From Chlorobiota bacterium (GTDB taxonomy: Bacteria > Bacteroidota > Bacteroidia > Bacteroidales > F082), in the NCBI GenBank assembly GCA_030596395.1, contig JAUVKF010000033.1:1-36592 (forward strand): 36,592 nt of DNA. The letters are read 5' to 3'. Numbering within the stretch: position 1 is the stretch's first letter; the number at the start of each line of letters is the position of its first letter. This document shows positions 25,633 to 34,952 of this stretch, in pieces. The position numbers and the translations under genes were made by a program. The notes under the pieces are model-generated. The model ran no database searches, had not been told where the DNA came from, and saw only the letters and a list, made by a program, of their open reading frames with translations.

Positions 25633-26541
25633 ATGAAAAAATCCATATTCATACTTTCCATACTGTTTTTATCCCTTGCTTCTTTCGCTCAAACTATACC
25701 GAACAGCGATTTTGAATCGTGGGAATCAAACACCCTACCTCCATATGAACAACCCGACCCGTGGAATACTCCAAATCCTTATACTTCAATTTTAGGACAA
25801 GTGAGTGTGTCGAAAAGTAATGATGCATATAGCGGCAGTTATTCTGCTAAATTAAAAACAATTGAAATTGAATACGCTTCAAATAAGATATACGCTCCCG
25901 GCCTGCTGACCTATGCCGATTTCAAGATAGATTTTATAAGCCTTGATTATACATTTGGTGGTGGAGTTTTTTTGCAGCAAAAAGTATCGAAACTAAAAGG
26001 TAAATACAAATATCAGGGAGCAGAGGGAGATTCTGCATCTGTTTTGATTTATTGCTACAGGCATCCCGAAGGACAAGGCATTGACACAATTGGTGTTGGT
26101 TTGACTTTTTTACATGATGCTGAAAACTGGACTGACTTTTCGGTTGATATGCAATTTTTTAGTAGCCGTACACCCGATACTTTTAATGTTTTAATCATGT
26201 CGACAGGAACTTTTGAAGTTGGTTATATGCCTCCCGGATCGGTTTTGTATGTTGATGATATCACCATTGATACCACCCTCAGCGCCATTCCTACCAATCA
26301 ATCTCAGCAAGCAAAACATTATCCCAATCCAACTTCCAATAAACTCGTTATCGAACTGGAAAAGGATGGTAATGAAAGAACATTAAGTATCATTGACATC
26401 AATGGAAGATTGGTAAAAGAGATAATTTTTGATGGTAATACAGTAACTGCAGATGTGATTTCTTTATCTGAGGGAATTTATACATACCGCATTAGCGATA
26501 CTAAAAACATTCCTGTAACCGGCGCATTTATAAAACAGTAA
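25633..26541 (+). CDS. T9SS substrate with PCMD-like carbohydrate-associated domain
   Basis: The 302-residue protein has a signal peptide (about residues 1-19, ending SFAQ) and a beta-rich domain beginning IPNSDFESWES. That opening, the WNTPNP segment and the late VLYVDDITID match the PCMD domain seen in Bacteroidota glycan-associated proteins. Residues from about 225 form a type A T9SS sorting domain with HYPNPTSNKLVIEL and GIYTYRISD. It is predicted to be exported to the surface. A near-match to the -7 element (CATATTTG, 25602-25609) lies upstream. The BamA-like gene follows after 24 nt, so co-transcription is plausible. Confidence 0.82.
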   Translation: MKKSIFILSILFLSLASFAQTIPNSDFESWESNTLPPYEQPDPWNTPNPYTSILGQVSVSKSNDAYSGSYSAKLKTIEIEYASNKIYAPGLLTYADFKIDFISLDYTFGGGVFLQQKVSKLKGKYKYQGAEGDSASVLIYCYRHPEGQGIDTIGVGLTFLHDAENWTDFSVDMQFFSSRTPDTFNVLIMSTGTFEVGYMPPGSVLYVDDITIDTTLSAIPTNQSQQAKHYPNPTSNKLVIELEKDGNERTLSIIDINGRLVKEIIFDGNTVTADVISLSEGIYTYRISDTKNIPVTGAFIKQ

Positions 26542-26565
26542 CCATAATAATTTACACCCTGATTA

Positions 26566-27960
26566 ATGAGAAATATTTATTCTAAAAAAACAATTTTAGT
26601 ATTGCTTGCTGTTGTATTGTCAGTCGGAATGATTGGGCAGGATGAAGAGGAAAAGAAAAACGAAAAGAAAAAGGAAAAGATTAAAAAAGGCTGGAATTTT
26701 GGTGGGTTACCGGTTTTGTCGTACGATTCGGACCTCGGCCTTCAGCTTGGCGCACTGGTAAATGCCTACAATTATGGCGATGGTAGCCGTTATCCTGTTT
26801 ACGATCATTCGTTGTATGTAGAAGGATCATGGTTTTTAAAAGGCAGTGGTATTTTTCGGTTTTATTACGATTCCGACCGCTTGATCAAAGGCATCAGAAC
26901 TTCGCTTGATGTAAGTTATTTTCCCGATCGTACGTTTAAATTTTTCGGATTCAATGGTTATGAAGCTGTTTACAACCAAGCATGGGAAGATGAAAGTAAG
27001 CCCGAATATAAAACACGGGTTTTTTACCGTTTACACCGTCAGTTTTTCAGGACCAAACTGGACTTCCAGGGAAACATCATCGAAAAAAAATTAAGGTGGC
27101 TGGCCGGTGCTGATTTTTACAATATTGCTATCGGATCAGTAGATATTGATCATTTAAATAAGGGTAAATCGGAGGGTGATCTATTGCCCGATACTTCTAC
27201 ATTGTATGACCAATATGTTGACTGGCAAGTAATTGACCCAAAAGAAGCCGAAGGAGGTATGTTTACTGCTATCAAACTAGGCATTGTTTTCGACAGCCGC
27301 GACAATGAGCCAAACCCAAACAGGGGAATATGGACCGAGTTACTGCTTGTTGCCGCTCCCAAGTTCACCTCTTCAATGGAACAGGGTTTCTCTAAAATTG
27401 CATTGACGCATCGGCAATATTTTACATTTATCAAAGACCACTTGACATTTGCTTATCGTTTGGGACTCCAGTCAACACTTGCCGGGCATACGCCTTATTA
27501 CGCCCAGGGTATAATGTATTATTCAAAAATGGCCGGCGCATACAATGAGGGGCTTGGCGGCGCAAAAACCATCAGGGGTATCCAGCGCAATCGGGTTATT
27601 GGCGATGCCTTTGTGTTCGGAAACCTTGAATTGCGATGGAAAGTGGTGAAATTTTTCTGGCTGAACCAGAATTTCTATATTGCGTTAAGCGGCTTTTTCG
27701 ACACGGGAAGGGTGTTGAAATTTATTGATGTGGAAGACAATGCCAATAAAATTAATGAGGGCTTAAATCCAGGTGATCCGGGCTACATTAACCTTGATGA
27801 CTACTTTAATTTTGGGGCTGAAAATTTTCACAATGCCGTTGGAGCAGGATTGCATATTGCCATGAACCAAAACTTCATAATAGCTATTGATTATGGTAGG
27901 GCTTTAGATAAGCAAGATGGTGAATCCGGATTGTACATCGGTTTGAATTTCCTGTTTTAA
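26566..27960 (+). CDS. BamA/TamA-family outer-membrane barrel protein without POTRA domains
   Basis: The 464-residue protein has a signal peptide (about residues 1-24), a short Lys/Glu-rich stretch (26-40) and then a full-length beta-barrel with alternating strands to the terminal LYIGLNFLF. The lumen-loop signature GGAKTIRGIQRNRVIGD corresponds to the RGF/RGY loop of Omp85 barrels, and FDSRDNEPNPNRGIW is the usual Omp85 strand-turn. No POTRA domain fits before the barrel, so it resembles the surface-antigen subgroup and not the assembly factor BamA. Its job is unknown; pairing with the upstream T9SS substrate is suggested only by position. Confidence 0.85.
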   Translation: MRNIYSKKTILVLLAVVLSVGMIGQDEEEKKNEKKKEKIKKGWNFGGLPVLSYDSDLGLQLGALVNAYNYGDGSRYPVYDHSLYVEGSWFLKGSGIFRFYYDSDRLIKGIRTSLDVSYFPDRTFKFFGFNGYEAVYNQAWEDESKPEYKTRVFYRLHRQFFRTKLDFQGNIIEKKLRWLAGADFYNIAIGSVDIDHLNKGKSEGDLLPDTSTLYDQYVDWQVIDPKEAEGGMFTAIKLGIVFDSRDNEPNPNRGIWTELLLVAAPKFTSSMEQGFSKIALTHRQYFTFIKDHLTFAYRLGLQSTLAGHTPYYAQGIMYYSKMAGAYNEGLGGAKTIRGIQRNRVIGDAFVFGNLELRWKVVKFFWLNQNFYIALSGFFDTGRVLKFIDVEDNANKINEGLNPGDPGYINLDDYFNFGAENFHNAVGAGLHIAMNQNFIIAIDYGRALDKQDGESGLYIGLNFLF

Positions 27961-27962
27961 AA

Positions 27963-29234
27963 TCAGAAGAACGAAAGAATCTGTGCCATAATTATCCCCA
28001 TGTAATTTCCGATGGCATAACCGATTATACCAACGGTCAGGCCTGAAATAATGATTTCTTTGTTATGCAACGCACCGGCAACTACAGGAACAAAAGGGGG
28101 CGAACAGGTTAATGCCGTGGAAACAATGATCACATTATCGGCATCAATTTTGAACAGGGCAGCCAGGGTCACATGTATTATTAATGAGCCTGCATACACA
28201 AGGAAAACCCAGTAAAATATCTGAATATGTGATGTGGAAAATAATCGGAGGTCGGCCATGGAAGACACAACAACACTAAAGATCAGGATAAAATACATTC
28301 CGTAATCGAAAGTCTTTTCAATTCGGTTGATTTTTCTTATCAATGAAGCAAATATGCTGAATGTTGTTATTCCTAAAATTGTGATCAGCATCTGATACTG
28401 CCGGTCAAATAACTCTCCCAATCCCGCACTTATTCCAACAATTACAAGAGCCACTCCAATTGCTGCCAAGTTTGGCAGTAAATATCTTTTTTTTACCGGA
28501 TCGAAAAAGGGTTTTTTCCGGTTCAAATCCGTGTCAAGCTCAAGCTCTTTTAAAGCAATTCCTGATTTTTTATACGCAGGCAAAAAACGCAACAAAACCT
28601 TCTGGCCTATTGTCATTACAAATAGCAAAAACAATACGCCAATCATCAGGTCGTAAGTATGGGTTAAGATATAGGTTAAGGTGTTCACATCCAATGCTTT
28701 TTGGATGGCAGCCAGGTTGGGGGTGCCACCTGAATAAACGCCGGTCATCATTCCTGCTACTTTCCACGATTCGTCAATCTGATCCCTAAAAAGGAAGAAG
28801 CCAACTAAAATGGGAACGATAACAGATACCAGACCCAAAAATAAGGAAAGAAAGGTTTTTCCGGCAACCTTAAACCAGCTTCTTACATCTAATGAAAATA
28901 AAAGCAATGGCAAAGCAAGAGCTATGGAAAGCGTCGTTAGCAGATCCTGGAGATGATAAATTTTGAAGTATTGAACATCGTTATCGGTAATTACACCATT
29001 CGCAAACAACTCCTGAATATACTTATTGGTAAGGGTAATGTTCTTGTTGGTGATGAGTTCGAGCATTGTTTGGCTCGATTCCGCGATTAATCCAATATTT
29101 CCCAGTAATAAGCCAAATCCGTAAGCAATAACTACTGCTCCTACTTTCTTTAAAAAATTGGATTTATAGCATAAGAAATTGATGAGCAACGGAACAAGGA
29201 GATAAAAGAGAATGAGGGCAATGGTAGAGAACAT
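27963..29234 (-). CDS. DUF819 family integral membrane protein
   Basis: The 423-residue protein has about eleven or twelve transmembrane helices and the DUF819 (YjcL-like) pattern. Central signatures include WKVAGMMTGVYSGGTPNLAA and, near the end, VIIVSTALTCSPPFVPVVAG. Repeated inverted halves of this kind suggest a secondary transporter fold, but no substrate is established. It ends 2 nt from the convergent BamA-like gene. A cytosolic loop rich in Asp and Lys (about residues 225-250) separates the two halves. Confidence 0.87.
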   Translation of the reverse strand: MFSTIALILFYLLVPLLINFLCYKSNFLKKVGAVVIAYGFGLLLGNIGLIAESSQTMLELITNKNITLTNKYIQELFANGVITDNDVQYFKIYHLQDLLTTLSIALALPLLLFSLDVRSWFKVAGKTFLSLFLGLVSVIVPILVGFFLFRDQIDESWKVAGMMTGVYSGGTPNLAAIQKALDVNTLTYILTHTYDLMIGVLFLLFVMTIGQKVLLRFLPAYKKSGIALKELELDTDLNRKKPFFDPVKKRYLLPNLAAIGVALVIVGISAGLGELFDRQYQMLITILGITTFSIFASLIRKINRIEKTFDYGMYFILIFSVVVSSMADLRLFSTSHIQIFYWVFLVYAGSLIIHVTLAALFKIDADNVIIVSTALTCSPPFVPVVAGALHNKEIIISGLTVGIIGYAIGNYMGIIMAQILSFF

Positions 29235-29253
29235 GCGTTATCAAATGATCAAT

Positions 29254-29261
29254 CAAAAATA
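29254..29261 (-). promoter_or_regulatory. -7 element of the DUF819 gene
   Basis: The minus strand reads TATTTTTG, an exact TAnnTTTG match about 20 nt before the ATG. A correctly spaced TTG is missing. Confidence 0.45.
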
Positions 29262-29277
29262 ACCAATTAATTGAATG

Positions 29278-31869
29278 TTAAAGTTTACTGGCGAGTACCC
29301 CGGTCTTTTTATACTTTTTCACATTCCCGTTCAAATCATAAACCTGGATATAAAAAATATAAATTCCGATAGCTGCTTTTGAATTGTCATCCTGGATTCC
29401 ATCCCAGTTTACTGCTCCTTCTACTCCCAAATACTGGTTGTTAACCAGCTTTCGGATAAGATGTCCACCCGAATTAAAAACACGCACTGTCATCATATAT
29501 CCCGGCTGGGCAAACAAATATTTAATGCTGATCACATCATTGTAGCCATCATTATCCGGTGAAAATATTTCAGGTTCGATAATAATTTGGTCCGCCTGAT
29601 CGCCAGGAGAAACAAATTGAGAGTTCCGAAAAGCAGGTGTTCCAAACCCCGAACTTTCAGCTGCTGAATGCCAGTTATTTTTATCCTGTGTGGGATTGTC
29701 AAAACTAATACGTTCCAACGAAACACCATCAACATAATTTAATAGCGGATAGTGCATGTCTTCTGAATAATCAAATGCATCAATCATCTCTCCTGAATAG
29801 GTAAACAGCAAACAGGTTCCTTCGCCGTTATTATATGCTGGAAACGGATCAACCTTGATAAAACCATTAGGATTTTCCGTTATGTATTCTGATTTTACAA
29901 TTTCAGGAGATATTGTCAGGCAAATATATGTTCCCGGTACAAAAAGTGTCTGTTGATTAGTTATGCTGTAAAACAAGGTGTCCGGTGGGTTTGGCGGACT
30001 GATTTTAACCGTTCCGATTTGCAATTGGCTCAGATCGATTACTTTTTCAGAGTGGTTATAAACCTCAACATAATCAACCCCGTTTGTCCAGGGGTTAAAC
30101 AATATTTCGTTGATAATCACATCATGCTCAACAGCTTTTTCACCCAAACCAAAGGGTATAATGGTGTCATTTTCAGGATGAACACCCAAACAATTTGTCA
30201 ATGCTTTACTTACTGTTAAATTATAAATAATTCCCTGACTGAAGGCCTGATCAAAATACAGTTCCGCAACATTGGTTTCACCTTCAATCAGGAAAACGAC
30301 GGATGGATTTCCAATTTCCTGATCCACATTATATTTGTTTACATCCTGAAGGTTCAATGGCTCCATAGCCTGGTTGAAAAACAATCTTAATATATTATTG
30401 GCCACAACCTCCAGATGATCCACTCCGGGTAGCAAAACCTGCTCAGAAAAAACGGAATTAACTGCACCCGGAGTACCTCCGCTCGCATTTTCCGAAGCTC
30501 TCCAGTTATCACCTGCCGAACAAATATTCTGCGGATTAATTTGTTCAAGTGACCACCCTCCATCCTCTTTGTCAGGATCTTTATACCAATTGTCAGAATA
30601 AGTAATTCCGGATACTTTGTTTCCATTCTTATCAGTTAGCGTTAAAGTTTGCCCGCTGTTGGTTAACGTAAAACTGCTGAAACCATAAAAAGGCCCGTAA
30701 CTTGATAACTCCGTTTCTGCTTCTTCATCTGATAAAATCAGGTATCCCGATGGTTCAATGCTCACATTACTGAATGTTTTATTGCTTGACCCAATGGTCA
30801 GTATCCATTGGTCAAGGTCGATTGTTTTGTCGGTTTGGTTAAATAATTCCAGGTATTCAAAATTGGGTAAGCCTACCTGTGGAGACGGATCAGCCATGAT
30901 TTCATTAACTACAATATCAAAGGGCTGAGCCTGGTAATATGAAAAACCAAATTGTTGCGGCAGCATTTCATTGTCCGACAAATCTTTAACCCCCGATACA
31001 TCCAGGGTATATTGTTTTCCGTTTTCAAAATGATTAGCGAAATTTAACTGTATTTCTGCTCCATTGGTTTCGTTTTGGGTTGCCGTAAGCGGGATGCCAA
31101 TTCCCTGATCAACACCGTAATTTGAAACCGTTTCTGCGCTTTCCTTTTCAACCGTTTCATTGAAGATCAATTTAAGTGTTGAATCTGATGTTGCTGAAAC
31201 TGACAACAAAACAGGTGGTGAATGATCAACAATTACAGGACCCACATATACATCATCAAAATACATTTTGGTACTGTTGCTGACAGTATATAAGCAGTAA
31301 AATCCAAAATAAGATGTTGAGGTAAAAGTATTGTCAGAGCCTTCGCCCTGCGCCTGGAAATTTTCGCCCCCTGTTGGATCAGCAAAAATCTTCCATAGGC
31401 CTTCCAGGTTTCTTGTAACCTTTATCCTGATTGAAAATGATGTTGCGATTAAGCCTTCTGTCCCCCTGCAAATTGATGAAACTGTTTCGCCTTCCTGCCT
31501 GAACAATTCAATGGCATCACTGCTTCCTGATTCTCCCAATTGTAAAAAGTAACCATTTAATGCTTGTGTCAAATCACTTTGATCGCTAAGCAAGTAAACT
31601 CTTGCATTATTATTGGCCGAAGGGCTGAACGAAAGTTTTACCCAACATCGCCATTCACAATCGGTTGCTAACGAATTGGCAGTAACCAGATAAGAATTAT
31701 TTGCGGCGATATCGTTCAGTTGCAATTGGCTGGATGTATTTACAATAAAATTTGCTTCGGTACCGGTCCAGCCTGGGTTTTGGGTAAAGTCCCCGTCTTC
31801 AAAGTCATCAGTAACCTGGGCTAAAATAAGCATTGGAAGCAGAAAAAAAATCAGGGAAAACGTCTTCAT
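29278..31869 (-). CDS. Large secreted protein with two lamin-tail domains and T9SS-type C-terminus
   Basis: The 863-residue protein has a signal peptide (about residues 1-18). A concanavalin/laminin-G-like sandwich (about 20-212) opens with DDFEDGDFTQNPGW. Next come a Big_5-like Ig domain (about 215-310), a lamin-tail domain (about 318-470, with VVNEIMADPSPQ and YLELFNQTDKTIDL), a second Ig-like domain (about 480-572) and a second lamin-tail domain (about 585-750, with VIINEILFNPW). The last 95 residues, opening IFSPDNDGYNDVISI, match the CHU_C/gliding-motility-associated (type B) C-terminal domain. It should be a T9SS cargo at the cell surface. No catalytic motif is visible. Confidence 0.87.
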   Translation of the reverse strand: MKTFSLIFFLLPMLILAQVTDDFEDGDFTQNPGWTGTEANFIVNTSSQLQLNDIAANNSYLVTANSLATDCEWRCWVKLSFSPSANNNARVYLLSDQSDLTQALNGYFLQLGESGSSDAIELFRQEGETVSSICRGTEGLIATSFSIRIKVTRNLEGLWKIFADPTGGENFQAQGEGSDNTFTSTSYFGFYCLYTVSNSTKMYFDDVYVGPVIVDHSPPVLLSVSATSDSTLKLIFNETVEKESAETVSNYGVDQGIGIPLTATQNETNGAEIQLNFANHFENGKQYTLDVSGVKDLSDNEMLPQQFGFSYYQAQPFDIVVNEIMADPSPQVGLPNFEYLELFNQTDKTIDLDQWILTIGSSNKTFSNVSIEPSGYLILSDEEAETELSSYGPFYGFSSFTLTNSGQTLTLTDKNGNKVSGITYSDNWYKDPDKEDGGWSLEQINPQNICSAGDNWRASENASGGTPGAVNSVFSEQVLLPGVDHLEVVANNILRLFFNQAMEPLNLQDVNKYNVDQEIGNPSVVFLIEGETNVAELYFDQAFSQGIIYNLTVSKALTNCLGVHPENDTIIPFGLGEKAVEHDVIINEILFNPWTNGVDYVEVYNHSEKVIDLSQLQIGTVKISPPNPPDTLFYSITNQQTLFVPGTYICLTISPEIVKSEYITENPNGFIKVDPFPAYNNGEGTCLLFTYSGEMIDAFDYSEDMHYPLLNYVDGVSLERISFDNPTQDKNNWHSAAESSGFGTPAFRNSQFVSPGDQADQIIIEPEIFSPDNDGYNDVISIKYLFAQPGYMMTVRVFNSGGHLIRKLVNNQYLGVEGAVNWDGIQDDNSKAAIGIYIFYIQVYDLNGNVKKYKKTGVLASKL

Positions 31870-31875
31870 TTTTTA

Positions 31876-31883
31876 TAAATTTG
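31876..31883 (+). promoter_or_regulatory. -7 element of asd-ribF
   Basis: TAAATTTG followed by C matches the -7 consensus exactly, about 37 nt before the asd ATG. It lies just outside the start of the divergent lamin-tail gene. No TTG is seen at the expected spacing. Confidence 0.5.
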
Positions 31884-31919
31884 CTGACAGCAATATTTGG
31901 TCAGGTAAATATAACAAAA

Positions 31920-32921
31920 ATGAAGATTGCCGTTGTTGGAGCTACCGGATTGGTAGGAAGAGAAATATTAAAAGTCCTTGAAGAAAGAAACTTTCCGGTT
32001 ACCGAATTCATTCCAGTGGCTTCTGAACAGTCCGTTGGAAAAAAAATCACTTTCAATCAAAATGAATATACAGTTGTTTCGGCAGATGCTGCAATTGAAT
32101 TAAAACCGGATATCGCAATTTTTTCGGCTGGGGCCACCACCTCGCTCGAATTAGCCCCAAAATTTGCCGGGGCCGGTACCACTGTGATTGACAATTCTTC
32201 TGCATGGCGGATGAACGATGATGTACCACTTATTGTACCGGAGATCAACGGCACGGTTTTAAAAAAAGACAATAAGATCATTGCCAATCCCAATTGCTCA
32301 ACAATACAGCTGCTTATGGCGCTTTCACCACTGCATAATGGATTCAAAATCAAGCGGGTTGTTGTTTCAACATACCAGTCCGTCAGCGGAAGCGGAGCAA
32401 AAGCAGTTGACCAATTAATGAAAGAACGTAAAGGTGAACCGGTTGAGAAATATTATCCGCATCAAATTGATTTGAATGTGATTCCGCAGGGTGGCGATTT
32501 TACCGATGACGGTTATACTACAGAGGAAATAAAACTGCTTAACGAAACCCATAAAATACTTGACCCGGATATCAGGATAACTGCTACCGTGGTGAGGGTT
32601 CCTGTTGTAAACGGCCATTCAGAGGCTGTGAATATCGAATTCGGGGAAAAATTTGAATTATATGATATAAAAAGATTGCTGGGATTTATGCCCGGCATAG
32701 TGGTTTTTGACATCCCAGAGGGAAACATTTATCCAATGCCTGTTTTTTGCCAGGGCAAAGATGAGGTGTTTGTAGGACGTATCAGGCGTGATCATTCTCA
32801 ACCAAATTCATTAAACCTGTGGATCGTTTCCGATAATTTACGAAAAGGGGCTGCTACCAATGCTGTTCAAATTGCAGAGTATTTGTTAAAAAATAACCTG
32901 ATTGACAATCCTGTTCACTAA
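31920..32921 (+). CDS. asd: Aspartate-semialdehyde dehydrogenase
   Basis: The 333-residue enzyme reduces aspartyl phosphate to the semialdehyde, the branch point to lysine/diaminopimelate, threonine and methionine. GATGLVG at residues 7-13 binds NADP. The catalytic cysteine is Cys126 in IANPNCSTIQ, Gln153 lies in TYQSVSGSG, and His233 in VVNGHSEAV is the general base. The ATG at 31920 fits the family. The ORF reaches back to 31833, but that would overlap the divergent gene and its predicted promoter. ribF follows 17 nt later, probably in the same transcript. Confidence 0.97.
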   Translation: MKIAVVGATGLVGREILKVLEERNFPVTEFIPVASEQSVGKKITFNQNEYTVVSADAAIELKPDIAIFSAGATTSLELAPKFAGAGTTVIDNSSAWRMNDDVPLIVPEINGTVLKKDNKIIANPNCSTIQLLMALSPLHNGFKIKRVVVSTYQSVSGSGAKAVDQLMKERKGEPVEKYYPHQIDLNVIPQGGDFTDDGYTTEEIKLLNETHKILDPDIRITATVVRVPVVNGHSEAVNIEFGEKFELYDIKRLLGFMPGIVVFDIPEGNIYPMPVFCQGKDEVFVGRIRRDHSQPNSLNLWIVSDNLRKGAATNAVQIAEYLLKNNLIDNPVH

Positions 32922-32938
32922 ACCTGAAATTTCGAATA

Positions 32939-33862
32939 TTGAAAATATATAACTGCATAAAAGACTTCCAGCCCGTTGATAACGCCATTGTAACTATTGG
33001 CACCTTCGACGGTGTGCATCTTGGCCACCAGGCCATTTTTAATAAAATGAGAGAAGATGCGAAAAAAATAAAGGGTTATACCGTTGTTATTACCTTTTAT
33101 CCGCACCCGCGAATCGTACTTGGACTGGACAGTAAAAATCTCAGGTTTATCAATACCCAGGAGAAAAAGATCAATCGAATTGAAGAAACCGGAATTGATT
33201 TTCTGGTTATTGTTCCATTTACTAAAGATTTTGCCTCACTTTCATCTGAGGAGTTCATCACTGATTTTGTTGTAGAAAAAGTGAATCCGGTTAAGATCGT
33301 TACCGGTTATGATCACCATTTTGGGAAAGACAGGGAAGGTGGCTTTGAGTTATTGAGCAAGATGGGAGAAAAACATGGGTTTGAGGTTGAAAAGGTAGAA
33401 GCCCAGATAGTAAACGATTTAAAAGTAAGTTCAACCCGCGTACGGAAATTATTGGAAGCAGGAAAAGTAAAGGCCGCCAATTCGTTTCTTGGATACGAAT
33501 ATTCAATTACAGGAAAGGTTGTGAAGGGCCAGTCAATTGGACGGGACATGGGTTTTCCAACCGCCAATATCGAAGTATCGGATGAATATAAATTGATTGC
33601 TGCCGTTGGTGTTTATGCATGCAGGGTTGAATACATGGGGAAATTCTATAAAGGCATGAGCAATATTGGGTTCAGGCCAACTATTGACCATGGAGATTTA
33701 ACGATTGAAGTAAATATTTTTGATTTCGATCAGCAGATTTACAACGAAGAGATCACCATTTATTTTGTTGATCGCATGCGCGATGAACACAAGTTTGAAA
33801 GTATTGATGCCCTCAAGGCTCAGTTGGTTAAGGACCGGAAACAGGCGCTGAAAATCCTTTAA
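32939..33862 (+). CDS. ribF: Bifunctional riboflavin kinase / FAD synthetase
   Basis: The 307-residue enzyme makes FMN from riboflavin and then FAD. The N-terminal adenylyltransferase half has GTFDGVHLGH (residues 21-30) and VSSTRVRKLLEAG. The C-terminal kinase half has KGQSIGRDMGFPTANIEV and the closing strand VNIFDFDQQIY. The start is TTG; family members begin with a similar MKIYxxIxDF segment, so the TTG is probably real. It lies 17 nt behind asd. The downstream region is a block of palindromic repeats, not a clear terminator. Confidence 0.96.
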   Translation: MKIYNCIKDFQPVDNAIVTIGTFDGVHLGHQAIFNKMREDAKKIKGYTVVITFYPHPRIVLGLDSKNLRFINTQEKKINRIEETGIDFLVIVPFTKDFASLSSEEFITDFVVEKVNPVKIVTGYDHHFGKDREGGFELLSKMGEKHGFEVEKVEAQIVNDLKVSSTRVRKLLEAGKVKAANSFLGYEYSITGKVVKGQSIGRDMGFPTANIEVSDEYKLIAAVGVYACRVEYMGKFYKGMSNIGFRPTIDHGDLTIEVNIFDFDQQIYNEEITIYFVDRMRDEHKFESIDALKAQLVKDRKQALKIL

Positions 33863-33867
33863 TTACT

Positions 33868-34009
33868 CGTTTAATTCAGAGGGAGGAACGACCGAAAGCC
33901 CGCCTGCCGGACGGGCAGGAATCCCCCGAGTTGGAACGCAAACTGTACAAGGGGATTGCCGCGCTACTCCATCACACAGGCTAACCTATTGGTAGCTCGC
34001 AATTAAACG
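33868..34009. repeat. Palindromic repeat unit A
   Basis: The unit is 142 bp, opening with CGTTTAATTCAGAG and closing with CTCGCAATTAAACG, which are imperfect inverted ends. Inside lie a GCCCGCCTGCCGGACGGGC hairpin, AATCCCC facing GGGGATT, and GAGTTGGAAC. Confidence 0.8.
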
Positions 34010-34024
34010 TAATCTATTATATAT
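34010..34024. repeat. 15-nt linker between units A and B
   Basis: The linker reads TAATCTATTATATAT and is identical to the linker at 35142-35156 between units D and E. Confidence 0.75.
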
Positions 34025-34173
34025 CGTTTAGCTCAGAGGAAATCGGGCAGATAGTGTGCTGGCTGACCTGTCCGCCGAACAAAATTCTATGGCAGGCGGG
34101 CGAAAGAGTCTCCTGTAATGAAACATGAACTGCATTAGGGGGTTGCCGCATCACATTGATTAATAAAAAAACT
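34025..34173. repeat. Palindromic repeat unit B (degenerate right end)
   Basis: It opens with CGTTTAGCTCAGAGG and contains GAGTCTCCTG and GGGGGTTGCCGC, homologous to the other units. The right terminal CTCGCAATTAAACG is not recognisable. Confidence 0.65.
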
Positions 34174-34303
34174 AGTTTAATTCAGAGGGAGGAATGACCG
34201 AAGGCCCGCCTGTCGGACGGGCAGGAATCCCCTGAGTTGGAACAATGAGAACTGTATTTGGGGATTGCCGCGTCACTCCTTCGTCGTTCCTCGCAATTGA
34301 ACG
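34174..34303. repeat. Palindromic repeat unit C
   Basis: The 130-bp unit is closest to A. The left end AGTTTAATTCAGAGGGAGGA faces CTTCGTCGTTCCTCGCAATT at the right, forming a long imperfect stem. GCCCGCCTGTCGGACGGGC is the inner hairpin. It ends 9 nt from the rnhA stop codon. Confidence 0.78.
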
Positions 34304-34312
34304 GAAAATTAA

Positions 34313-34948
34313 TTATTTCCTCCCATAATCTGCCGGAATTTCACCCCATTGTTTGGTATCCCACTTCAAAATCCGGTTATTATACTCATTGGCTTTTAAC
34401 CACTTAACTGCCTTATCCAGTGCATGAAACACTTTGACATTTTTGGCTGTTCTTTCAAGTTTGGTGTTTACGCGCTTTTTCCTTACCCATGCCAATGCAG
34501 TTCTTGAATCGGTATAAATGGGGTAATCGAGTTTATTCATTTTTAAGAAAGCAAGTCCGAGCACGATAGCGAGAAACTCACCGATGTTGACAGTTCCCAT
34601 TTCGTATGGGCCGCGTTTGAAAATGGGAGTCTCGGTAGCGGTAAAAACACCTCTGTATTCGAGTGTACCCGGATTACCCGCACAGGCCGCATCAACCGAA
34701 ATACTTTTCAAAATGGGCTTCTCTTTGGTAGTTAGTTTATCCAGGTCTTTTTTGCCTTTCCTGTCCTTAACGGTTTCGTATGATTGTTCAAATGCCTCTT
34801 CGGCTTCCTGTTTTGAAGTGAATGACTTGTATTTGGCTCCTTCATAGCCTATAACCTGCTTTTTGCATTCATCCCAGCTTTCGTATATGCCAGGTTTCAA
34901 GCCCTGCCAGACAACATAGTATTTTTGCTTTGCTCCTTTTTTCGACAT
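34313..34948 (-). CDS. rnhA: Ribonuclease H with N-terminal viroplasmin (Cauli_VI) domain
   Basis: The 211-residue protein has a caulimovirus-VI-like RNA:DNA-hybrid-binding domain at about residues 8-53 (YYVVWQGLKPGIYESWDECK). A basic linker precedes the RNase H fold (about 80-211). The metal-binding acids are Asp86 (in VDAACAGNPG), Glu124 (in NIGEFLAIV), Asp147 (in YTDSRTALAW) and Asp207 (in PADYG), with spacing close to that of E. coli RNase HI. It cleaves RNA in RNA:DNA hybrids. Repeat units A-C lie downstream and D-E upstream. The start is the first ATG, only 4 nt after a -7 element. Confidence 0.93.
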   Translation of the reverse strand: MSKKGAKQKYYVVWQGLKPGIYESWDECKKQVIGYEGAKYKSFTSKQEAEEAFEQSYETVKDRKGKKDLDKLTTKEKPILKSISVDAACAGNPGTLEYRGVFTATETPIFKRGPYEMGTVNIGEFLAIVLGLAFLKMNKLDYPIYTDSRTALAWVRKKRVNTKLERTAKNVKVFHALDKAVKWLKANEYNNRILKWDTKQWGEIPADYGRK

Positions 34949-34952
34949 GAAA

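Noticed and set aside
28460..28789. 109-residue plus-strand ORF inside the DUF819 gene
   Set aside because: It is an antisense shadow with no recognisable features.
31833..31919. Upstream start for asd
   Set aside because: It overlaps the divergent lamin-tail gene and precedes the predicted promoter; the family starts at MKIAVVGATG.
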